Shown here in pieces: positions 24,001-35,200 of a stretch of 64,000 bases of DNA. Under the pieces are notes generated by a model that made no database searches, was not told where the DNA came from, and saw nothing but the letters and a program-made list of their open reading frames with translations. This stretch comes from Paracyclopina nana (Eukaryota; Arthropoda; Copepoda; Cyclopoida; Cyclopettidae), in assembly GCA_019096065.1 (NCBI GenBank), contig JAGUCH010000001.1, positions 14,942,001 to 15,006,000 of the forward strand. Direction: 5' to 3'. Each line of letters begins with the position of its first letter. Within the stretch, counting starts at the first letter, position 1. The position numbers and the translations under genes are program-made.

Positions 24001-27000
24001 TTCGTCAGCTTCCAATACTAATAAACCAGCATAGTAGTTAACAAGACTCTGGGAACGGACGAGGAAAATGTTGCAAACAATGATGCTCTTGACGGGCGCG
24101 AGAGAGCTAGCTTTTTTGTTCGAAAAACAGCTGTTATGGCTTAGCTTTCACTAGAGAGCCCGTATAGCATGCGAGATAAAAATCTGGGTAATAGCATCAG
24201 CCAAATGTGGCATTAACTCTCGTGCTGACCTTCAAAATCCAGCGCATAACATCTAGATTAAAATTCCATGCACAGATTTCCATCTTTTGTGTCGCCAATC
24301 CGGCTGCCATTGCGGAGGGAATGAAAGGGAATTTGATGTTATTTTGGCCAAAAATCAGACCACTCAATGTAGCAGAGACTTATTTAAGCTCTTTAGCTTC
24401 TTAAAAAGCTCGCATTAAGGAATGTTTTCCAAAACAGGCATCAGTCAAGGCAACAATTGCTGCTGAGGGGGCAAAAAGCATTTGAAGCGACGCAGTAACC
24501 GCAAGTGTCAGGCAGCTAGCAGCAAAATGTATTAAGTTGAGCTATTTAAGGTCGTTGCTTGTATTCTCCTCTCGTTGCTGACTCATTTTCAATATCATCT
24601 TCCTGACACGTGCGGCCGACAACGTGGAGCATATTCATTCCTGGCTGGTTACCATGACAGGAGGAGAGTCTGATGTTGGTACTTAATCCGATTTTAAGTT
24701 AGCCATCCAAAGTTGGGAGCAAGACTGGCGAATATTATTGAAAAAATTAGCTCCATGTGATCCTTGGGAAACGCAAAATAATGATTATCATCTTGTGCAA
24801 GTCTACTGCTGATGATGGCATCACCTTCCCCCTCCCCAGCAGTCTCCGATGCTAGTATCAACAAACAGACATCTTTGTCGGTATGCTAAGCACTTGGGCA
24901 GCAACAAAATCTTAAAGTTTTATTGCATTTCTGTTTTTGAAGACAACATCAAAATACACGAGCTCTATGGCAAATTGGTGTGGGCTAGGGAAATTACTGA
25001 TGTAACCATTAGACCGATAGGATCTTCTTTAGACCGCCCTGATTGGGACCACCTGGCTCGAGTTGTCCACCTAGAAAATCGTGTGGAAGGTCACGTGGAT
25101 GCTAAACTACAAACAGCTAATCGGATATAACTCGAATAATTAGCCGAGCATAGATTTCACGCTCGGGATAGTAATAACTAACGTTCTCTCCTCGGATTTC
25201 CACTAACATTTCACTTGTCAACTCGGCAGGGGACCTGTAATGAATGAAATTTCTTGATTTAGCAAGCGCAAGACAAATGAGTGGCAGACCCCGCAGCCTT
25301 TTTTCCTCGAGTACTGAGTGTGGCCAAAATCAGAAATGGCTTCTTCCTTCCTGCTCTTTTGCCAAAAGCCTTTTGGAGGCTGCCAAAAGTGCGCTTGGTA
25401 TGTCACGATTGACCGTTCGAAGGTCTCAATCAGGACAAGTGGAGCAATAGAAAAACGGTTGACCAGCCACTCTCTTCGGGTCTACCGAAGAATTTTTACA
25501 GTTTTATGACTTACTTATGGTCATCCCTCTTGGAAGGAGCAAGAAAGATCTATGGCAGCAGATTATTTCCCAATCTCTTTGCGAACTTTATGGTCTGCAT
25601 TTTGACCAGCCAAAAAGGATCCAGTGCAGTTATTAAACACGAGCTGGCTGTCAAGTCTCCTTTGGACATACTTTCAGCCTCCAACCGAAAAAAATGTTTC
25701 TCTTCACAGCTTGAGAAGCAACATTAGATTCTCAGAATAACGACGTGACTGATGATGGTGAGAGATGTTCTTACCTGGGCGGAGTCACCGCAGAACTCAT
25801 TGAAAGGGTTTTTATTCTTTGGTTGTCACCACTAACTTCTGAAGGCTTTCGGCGTCCTCGTGGCTTGTTATTGTTTGTTTATTTACCATTATGCAGAGTT
25901 ACCATAGCGACTCTGGCCGAATTGGATCTTATGTTTACGAAAATGCCACTTTAGCCCGAAAATCGGAGCCAAGTGTTACCAATAAAATATTCCAAATTAC
26001 TGGTCTGCTTTGGCTGGAAAAAATGTTTACATTTGAGTAGAGCATAACTTTCAGGCTTTTCCCCCGAAATCAAAACAAAAACAGCTCGTCTTCTCCATGC
26101 ATTTGGCTTACACAGCCGAAAAAGCTATTGGCTTCTGGTTGTAAAAACGTTTTGCAGTTTTTCTCGTAAAAATCTTAGTGTGGAAGCCAAGTTGTAAAGC
26201 GACAGCAACAAAGAAGCTCGGCAAAAGGGTTTTCACCCATTTAACAGTTTAGTTTTTCGGGGGGGACTTAACACCAAAAGTCCACACGTGTTCTTTTGAC
26301 TTCTGAGTGAGACGGCATTCTTCTCACTTTCTATCTTTGGTAGTTTCTACTTGTCGACTTGAGCTTTCACTTTCCTTCAGAAAAGTCTCTTAAGCATCAT
26401 GAGAACTGATATTCTGTCATGCAGAAATCTGAAAGTAAATTAGAATTCTGACAACAAGGGCAATACTTCTTTTTTCTCTACTAGACATCTCCATTTTAAA
26501 GAAAGGAACGTTGGAGGAGTGCAAATTTTGCCTGGCCAAAACAACTATCTTGTTGGATATGGTAATGACAAAGTGATCCTGTGACACTTTTATTGCTCTC
26601 CAGTCCCTGAGCTAGCCAACAACATGCATGGATGCATCTTCGGGACAAATGGTCACACAAAGATGTCTCATAAGGGAAAATTTCCTCTACACACTGAATA
26701 CATAAGTGGATGCTGGACAAATTAGGAAGACAGAGAGCAAGTCACAAAGTTTTACAGCTCGTTTATCAGCCTAGCTGAACTTCTTTCTCTCCTCCACCAG
26801 CTTTTTCTGGAGGGGAAAAAGTGAGTTGTCCAGCCAATCTGTTCGTTCAAACTGCTGTTTTGCTGGCTTCCAAACTAAACACACATCGCAGCTCATTTTC
26901 AGCTGTGAAATCAAAAATGCAAACATACCATGGATAATGTTTCAATTTGCATAAAGATATTCATTGGGATCAATAGTATTTGAATCATAAAAAGGCAAGC

Positions 27001-30000
27001 TTAGTTTTAAACCGATTACACGATATTGCGTTTTTTAGATTGCCACATCACCTAGCTAGCTTCTCCTTTGTTTATGAATTATACTACTACCAAGACTTCT
27101 ACTGAGCTAGGGGGAACTTTAATAGTGGAAGCGCAGAGTTTGCGTATACAGCCCCAACTTTCGCCAGCATGAAAGGGTTGAACCGTAAAATTCCGAATAA
27201 ATGGCGCGTAAATTGGCCAGCACACATCTCTTTTATTCGACACGCGCTTTATTTAAAATACAATGCACTACATAGTAGTTCGTTTAGTAGTGCTGGGGGA
27301 GAGTATGGCGAAAGGTTGGCCCTAGCTTTTCTCCACTCTAATATGACTTGATGGATTTGTATGTTAAATGCAACTTGACACTTGCTAGGGCGCATATTTT
27401 TAACTTGAAAATTGATTGCTTTTTAAATCCAGTCAAAATGCGAAGCAAATTGATGCATTTCAAGTTCCTCTCGATTTATGGAGGTAACGAGGGCTTTATT
27501 GGCTCGTGCAGCGCGCTGCTATTGATGACAAATGGCTTTTGTTCCAGCAGTTGCTGTATTTTTTTTAATTTCGCGGCGACCCCATACAGCCCCCTTCTTG
27601 GTTCAATAAAAATACTATCAGGAGTGTGAAAATGTCAGATGTCACAATGCGCGCCATACGAGCTACGATTGTGCTGTATTTAGCGCTGCACAGTAGCTAT
27701 AATAAACCGATTGATGATTATGTTGTGAAAGCAGATGGCAAAATAGGAAGCATTTTTTGGCCAATTTGTCACACGCAGAAAAATATGGGTGACAAAACCG
27801 AAAAAAGCTGCCCTCGTGCTGTTTTCGGTATTGTCCTCTCCTCCAAGAAAGCCAATCTGTCAAGCCGATTTCATGCTTGTTTCTTGTGTCAAGAGCCACA
27901 CTTTTAGAATCCATATAGCGAATACAGGGGGCGCAAACACATTCATCATACATTTGACAAGCCTGAAACTTCAAAAGATTGGATGGACGCCTCAATTTAA
28001 CAACAAAAAATCGATGATGATGCTGCATCACTTCACAAATTCACAATTGTTTAGTTGCGCTGATACAGCTGAAAGAAAATCCTTTAATTTCCCACGTTCA
28101 CTCCAAAATAGTTGTTAAACGAGTGACTTCATTTTTCCACGAAAAAAACCGTGCTGTCCCCCCGGGGTAAGCTCATTATTCGTATTTACGCCATTTCCAA
28201 AGCGTAGTATTTTGACTATTTTGCTTGATTATCGTTTTCGTAGGACACAATGATTATAAGTCAGCAGCTCCCCTTTATTTGCAAACATCGGCTGCTTGCA
28301 CTTACTTTAAATTCTTATTTCAGTAATTCAGTGCAACAGAGTGAGAGGAAGACGATCACGATTTGGTGCTCCCATTTCCAGAATATTTAGGATGTATATA
28401 TTTGCTCCTTTATACAATCAATTTCCTGCATGGTACTCTGTTGACATGTGATGTTCAAGACCAGGAGCAATTGTGCCCAAAAGTTGACATGTTCACACAG
28501 TGGATTAGCTGTCCCCTGGTAGCCAATTCCAATTTCTGGGAAACTGACTTCTTTAGGACCCTAGCTAGCTCCCTAAAGACTTTTTGATTGTGTGCCTCAG
28601 GCCAGGATTATTCACCATGTGATTTATCATTGTTGTCACAAGAGAAAAAAAACCTCATCAAGGATGATGCCTTATCAGCAGCAGAATAGTATTTAATGGA
28701 TGGAAATCTTTTGCCAAACAACTAATGTGCTCGTAATCCTCAGCTTGCTACAATAAGGCACGCGTTTGGTTCCCTGAAAAGCCAGTCTATTTGGGTGCAG
28801 CACTGAGGACCTAAAAGTGGTAATATTTCTTGTTTTCAGGCCAGTTAGCACAATGCAGCTTTGTTCTTCTCACGTCAAAACGAAAATGCCATTGAATGGA
28901 AGCTTGAAAACCCACATGATCGGCAAGAAATGCACGATAGAGAAGTAGTATACAGCCTAGTTTGAGTTGACATACCTTAGATTACAGGCAGGTTTACGAC
29001 CGTTGATTTATGTCCACATTTTATGAATGGCAATTGAGCTGCTCTGGCTGCCATTAAAAGTTTCAATGAATGAAAAATTAATTCAATCTGGAATTGAGCC
29101 ATCAACTGGGGCTTGTCACCCATATGTGTGGAGTGATTATCTTTATTGCTCGGATTATGTGCGATGCTGAAACCTTCATCATTTGAAAACGAGAAAGGGA
29201 TATTATCAAGCCCAATTGTTACTCCTTTTAAGAGATTCAACTCTTAATCCCCCAGCTTAGCTTGACATGAAGAGAATGGTATACCAACTTACTAACCCCC
29301 TTGAAATCCTCTCGTATTTGATACTACTGTATTCAACATCACCCAACTTGATCTGGCTGACATTTACTATTCCTCTTGCCCAATTTTGGGAAGTGGTGGA
29401 ATTTTCAAGGTGTCATAAAATTAGTAGCAGTAGCCTTAGAGAGAAATCTTTATTGCTCTGGAATTCAATGAGTTTATCATGATTGATCCTCACCCAATAA
29501 ATACCACTGCTGAAACCTTTTGTGTTTCAGGAATTTGTACAACATGCATGACTTTCCAGTCTGTTGAGCGCTTTCTAATTAATTTTCGCCATCCTTCCGC
29601 TCCACAGCAGCCCTCTGGAATTTACAACTGGGCTGCTAATTAGAAAATTTCATTAAAACAGGGAACCTCATTAATGGCACCATGGCAGCAGCACCCCTTT
29701 GGTGACTAACGAGAGGAGTGCGCGAGAAAAAACCTTTGTAATTACTCAGCTCGAATACACAGCAGCAGGAAAGTGCCAAAGTCCCGTTCATCTGAGGAGG
29801 AAGATAGTGGATGTAGCATGGTAATTTGGCGTAAACAAAGAGAGGGCAAATGTATATCTGTTCACTTTAAGATTGCCCCTTTTTGTTAAAAGATTCATGC
29901 GGACATGGAGGAGGAAAAGTAGGGAACTTTCCACCGACAAAAGGGGTAAAAACAGATAGATAGTATATACACTATGCTAGCAGGGGAAGCAACTATACTA

Positions 30001-31556
30001 CAACAATGAAACGTTAAGTAGCAGAGCTCAAGGGAGAGCAACAAAGTGCAACGAGATCTTTTGTACTTTACGGATGAGGGATAACGAAGTTCCAATGCTC
30101 TTCTTTTTTCCCTTCAGTGGATAGTTTTGATCAAGGCTGCCCTTTTTATTCAAAAGTAGAGGAGGTGTTTTTTATTATCTTTCAAGGAGCACGTGCCCTT
30201 TCGGAGTAAATGACCAAGAGACAGATTTTTGTCTGGATAAGAGCTTCTCTGCATTCCATTATCAAGTGGGCTCGTAAAAGTCAGATTCCTGGGCTGCTGG
30301 ACCATCCCGAAAAGGACACAGGCATTTACGAGATTCAGAGCACGTGCCTCCGTCGAAAATTACAGCCGAACCCACTCAATTGCATTATGGACTGAACAAA
30401 TGGAGGCGCAGGATAGCTTTGCTATTTTTGTGCATGTCAACCTGAGCTCTGCACCTTGAACACGCAACGAAGACCGCCAACGAACAAAACCATGACAAAC
30501 AAGGGATCTCGAGGCTCATCAAGACGGAAAAAAAGAGCCCGCGCGTGGTTTATGGCAGAAATTAGAGGTCTACCTTATTGTGGCCACTAGGTGTTGTGTT
30601 GCAGCAGAAGCAGGAACTTTGCGTGTTTTTTGCTTGCCATATTCGGCCCCCAGATGTCGCCACGTAGCATAGGCTGGAAAATCACGTCCGTGATCGCGGT
30701 TCATTTAATCCATCTGCTCACAACATTTCATAGTACACATATACATTTCCGTCTGGTTGGCTGCCCATTATACTTGACATTTTTTAACGAGAACTGTGTA
30801 GTAAGTGCAATTTGAATCTGCGTCACTGCCAGCCGTTGGAGGTTGGTTGGTGTGCGCCGCCACTCTCGCAGATCCGGAGAACCGCCACTCTCGCCAAAAC
30901 GAGAATAAAAGGCCACGCCGCGTCGGTTTCCTCGGCCTTTGAATTAGGCGTCGGCAAAAGATGAATGCAACCACCAGATACACATTTGATGGGGAGATCC
31001 AGAAGGCCAAGAAAATCAACTCTTTGAGCACAATTTGCAGCTCACTGTTTATACTGAACGTCATGAATGTATGATTGAATCACAGTGGGTCTGCATGCTC
31101 GATTTCTCCGACAGGAAAAGCAAACACCAACTTTGAAGTTTCGCCGATAAAGCATCTGCGATACAACAAGCACTACAAAAAAAAACTGATATGAGACACC
31201 GCTGCTAAAGATGACGGAGGAAAAATGCTCTTTTTTCAAGGATATTTGAAGGACTCTCGCAGCAATCTTTTCTTCCGCCAAGTGAACGAGGATGATCTCG
31301 TCGTTATCTGTATCTGAAATCTGATGAAAGACTTTCCCATCGTGGAAGCATGCCATTTATAAAGTCCCCCCTTTGTGATCTCGAGGAGATCATCCCCTTC
31401 GTCTTATGTTATTTTACAACAAAGCTTTTTACCCACGTCATCTATTGTGAGAACAAAATTGGAAATTGAAATCCAAGATTATAAAAAAATGATCACATCC
31501 TTCCTTGCTATATCCCTGTGGGAGAATCATAAAAACATCTAACAATATGACAATTT
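18098..31556. other. 13.5-kb region between the two CBF-beta genes, no gene recognised
   Basis: Neither strand shows an exon chain, signal peptide or familiar domain. The longest open frames are short and of low-complexity or random composition. It contains a GC-rich, CpG-bearing block next to copy A's first exon (about 18150-18800), a (GC)n run at 20341-20358, and CAG runs near 19240. By position it should hold the promoter of copy A, the 3' flank of copy B and probably enhancers for both. That is inference only. Confidence 0.5.
20341..20358. repeat. Alternating GC simple repeat
   Basis: An uninterrupted alternating C/G run of about 16 bases. Such purine-pyrimidine alternation can adopt Z-DNA. 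No function is shown. Confidence 0.6.
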
Positions 31557-34500
31557 CTAGGCAGTTGTCGCGGAATGTTGGTGTTGGTGTTGCTGCTGAT
31601 CTTCAGTTGAAGTTGCTGGGATTTGTCGGGCCTGTTGAAGGGCAACTCGGTGTCGCTGCTGCTGTTCATCCCAGTCTCTGAGTGCGTGCTTGTAGCTTTC
31701 CACTTGCTGATGCATTATGGCGTCTTCAATCTGGAAAAAACAGCAAAGCCATAAGTGTGAAGTTGATAATTATAAGAAATTGTACTCGCTGGGTTTATGA
31801 TAACGAGGCAATTTCAGGGCTTGGATTTTTAATAAAGTTTGATAACTTTTTGAGAGGGCTTATATTTTATATGGTGTCAAAAAGTGGGCTTTTGTTCAAG
31901 TAAGACATGTTCGGCTTATATAAAAGCGTTGCTTAAGCGGAGCGCCGTGCGTTTGCATGAGCGGTGAAATGCTAAAGAGAGGTTGCGCGAGCGCTGTTTC
32001 TATTGTTCCGATTGCAGTTGCGCATATCGCGAAGAGTCTCTTACTCTGGCCGAGTCCTCGTCAAACTTCATGCCGCCGACTCCATCCAGCTTCTCAAGAT
32101 TAATGTATCCCTTCCATCTGAGGCAAACTCCATTCAGAATTATGGGCGAGTCCACGTAGACCTGCAATAAAGAAGAGAATTTATGCTAATTCACATAATT
32201 TAATTAGCTTCCGCTCCTCAATGACTTCATCGCATGGAAGCTGCTAATTGTGGCATATTGTGAGCGTATGAGCGGTCATAACTCATACGGGCTCCAACCA
32301 TTTCAATTACGCTAATTTCGCCTTCAAAATAGTGTGCGCAACCGAGTGGAGCAGGCAAATCTGAGGCTGTTTTTGTCACTTTTTACTGTTGTTGTACTAT
32401 GCACGACTGCCAAGTGAGTTTAATGATGACGACAAGAAGTTGACTATTAAGAGTCCTCTCAAGGTAGAGAACTATTATGTTGAGCAAAGTTCTAGAAACG
32501 ACTTCCCTAATTGTTTTAATGGCCCTTGAGAAGAGCCGACATAATACACAGAATTACCCTCTCGGAAACTTTGAACAGAACAAAAAGTGGCACAATAAAA
32601 ACAAGCAAGCTTTATTGGTTTTCCATGGATAAAACAACAATAAAATATCAAAATGCTCACGCGCGCGCTCGCACACTGTACCTTTACGACAATATTTTAG
32701 TATTTTACAGCTCACTCAAGACCCCCAACTCTGATCATCTCCAACGACGACTGATTGCCACTGGAAATGATCAGCCATTACTCTCCATTCACTGACGTCT
32801 CTTTTCGACCAAAAACGCCTACCCGAGGAGCCAATTAATTACAATACGTAGCACTACCCACAAGGCTGAAATTTCGCCATTTTTTATACGTGTCTTGAGA
32901 GTTGAGAGTCTGGAGACCACCGTGATCATCATCATTTTCCAAAGCCACAAGAAAAGCCCAGAGGAGCAAAGGTCTAGAGATCTTCTTCTTCTCCAGACAT
33001 TTACACGCTGCGAGTTTGGATGACGAGCAATAAACTCTTGCTTCATTTTATGAAAATAGTGCATGCATAGTATGAAGGAAGGCGTGCCGCGCCATGACCG
33101 GTGCACTGCATGAGGATGTTGTGCGTGAATTTGAATGCAATCTATACTTCAATTCACTACTTATATGACCTTTGTGGCTGTAATTACTACTGACTATTGG
33201 AGCAATCAACAAAAGTGATGCAGGAATGAATGAATTTTCCAGCATAGGCCATAAAATATTTGTGGCCCTCCCGCCATTCAATGCATAGCATCTTAACATC
33301 TTTTTGTGCTCTTCTGGCCGGATTTTCAATAGTCTGATGACCGACTTCTTCTTCTTCTTCTTCTCCTCCTCCCAGGGAGAATGAGCTTGAAGCAAGAAAC
33401 TCTGTCGCAAGACACCTGCTACCAGTCTACTATGTACTGAGAAAACGGCAATTTTTCTCCAGACATGATTGGAATGGACACAAAGGGGTGTCTTCTCGCA
33501 ATAAATAGGTGTATAATTTTACCTAATCTAATTGACTCGTGAAAAGCCTGTAATTTTCTGTTATGGCAGATGAGAAATTGCCGTTCTCGTCGCGTTCGTT
33601 TGAAACGCTTCACTATATGGATTTGAATAGCTAAAAATCACTCCCACTTTGCTACTACTACATCTCTGGCTCCCTTTGATGTGTAACCAAATTGAGGAAA
33701 TTCAAAGTGACAAGTCTCGACTTCCCAATTGATCTGGTGCTGAAAGTTGAATAGTCCCTTGTTAAAAAGGGATGGTGCGATGATCAAGGAGAAGAACTTG
33801 CTCATCTAAGCTAAAGCCGTAGTAGACCCTTCTTGTCAAGAAAAGTGAGATGGATGGTCGCAAAATGAGCTGACCGGGCAATTAGTTCGGCGCCGAAGAC
33901 TCCGACGCAAAAACAAACAAGAGGCACCCGAATCCATTAAAAATGGCCAATGATTCGCGAAAAACTGCTACTTTCTAAACTCGTATAGCGAGTACACTAA
34001 TTGTACTGACTGGTAATCAATAAGGCTCCTCGTTTTTCCGATCAATCACCGGTAATTTCATGATAATAAAGTAGCAACATGCGATTAGACCATCGTCAGG
34101 AAAAACAATGTTCCCATAAAAGAGGAGGAAATTGGTAACTTACCCGGCCTCTTTCCTTGCTGAAATCGATTCTGGTCATGGCATGAGGATCCAAATAGCC
34201 ATTCTCCAGCACATTCCACATGAGGCAAAATGTGAACCCATTTGACATGATTGCCTACGCGACAAATTATTGCAGCTGTACTACGTAACTAGTAAAGTGC
34301 GTTTTTGACGCTATACGTACCAGCTCGATTTGGCCCTCGCGGCAGGCTTGCTGAAACTTGGCTTGCCTCTCATGCAGAGGTCGGTCCCTGAACCCCGTGT
34401 ATCGAGCCTGTTGAATGGAATAAACGTGCTCAATTGAATGGAAAAAAAGCGATTTCCTTCTCAACTGCTGTCCTAATTTCGTCAAGTCTTCTTGCCACCC

Positions 34501-35200
34501 CTTCCAGCTTGGGAGGGTATTTTTTCTACAAGGGATGATGACAATGTGTGAATCCCATTGTCACGGGAGAATTTCCGTCGTCTTTCGGCCCTGGGGGGAT
34601 TTCTCAATTGATGCTCTAACAATGATGTGATGTGACGCTTCTTGTTATCCCATCAAAACGTGATGGATGCGCCGCTACGTTTAGCTCAAGGGCGGCCCAC
34701 TTTTGCAATAATAAGGCCGTTCTCATGCTTCTAGAAAAAGCTAAGCTAAGGTAAAAATAGCTAAGCAAGCGCTCAACATTTCAAGCAGAGCAGGTTTTTT
34801 TTGTGAATATTGAGCGAAATTATGCAACGAAAACCAGTTATTTCGCTTGACATTCACAAAAAACAGCTACTCTGCTTGAAATGTTGAGCGCTTGCTTAGC
34901 TATTTTTACCTTAGCTTAGCTTTTTCCGGCAATATGAGAACGGCCTTATATAATCTTGCTTACCTCAGACTCCCTGGCCAACTTTTTGAAGTAGTCGTCC
35001 GTCTCGAACTTCTCCTTCTGCTCCTTGTAGGGCAGCACGCGGGGGATCTTGAAGTAGATCCGCGGCACCTTGTACCCATGGTGGGCGTGGTGCATGTGGT
35101 GGGCGTGGTGGTGCATGCCCATGCCCGTGGGGTCGGGGAGGGCCGCGGCCATCCTGTAGGGGTCCTGGTAGCCCGCGAACATGCCCCCGAAGGCGTTCAT
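31557..35200 (-). CDS. Core-binding factor beta homologue, copy B (tandem paralogue)
   Basis: Second Runt/RUNX partner gene, same orientation as copy A. Exons on the - strand: 34964-35200, 34321-34407, 34144-34254, 32045-32161, 31557-31730, all phase 0; 241 residues. The N terminus has a His-rich stretch (HHHAHHMHHAHHG) before PRIYFKIPRVLPYKEQKEKFETDD. The core continues with ARYTGFRDRPLHERQAKF, a divergent SNGFTFCLMW strand, and SPIILNGVCLRWKGYINLEKLDGVGGMKFDED; the tail is Gln/His-rich. Three splice positions coincide with copy A. An extra intron (SAR|IEDAIM) is present here and absent from copy A. At the Runx-contact strand the residues matching human Asn63 and Gln67 are Thr and Met, so binding may differ. 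The ATG at 35200 is the first in a good context; the frame stays open upstream without an ATG, so a longer start is possible. Confidence 0.88.
32162..34143 (-). other. Large intron of CBF-beta copy B
   Basis: 2-kb intron at the GR|V junction, at the same position as the largest intron of copy A. It includes a CTT/CTC-rich tract near 33343-33370. No other feature recognised. Confidence 0.7.
34408..34963 (-). other. Intron of CBF-beta copy B
   Basis: 556-base intron at the E|ARYTG junction, nearly half of it occupied by the foldback MITE at 34711-34949. Nothing else seen. Confidence 0.7.
34711..34949. mobile_element. Foldback MITE in an intron of CBF-beta copy B
   Basis: 239-bp element with ends ATAAGGCCGTTCTCAT (34711-34726) and its exact reverse complement at 34934-34949. 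A second arm pair, 34734-34790 and 34870-34926, is a perfect 57-bp inverted repeat, and the centre is imperfectly self-complementary too. Flanked by ATA on both sides (possible 3-bp target duplication). It has no coding capacity. It lies within 15 bases of the 5' splice site of the first coding exon. Confidence 0.85.
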
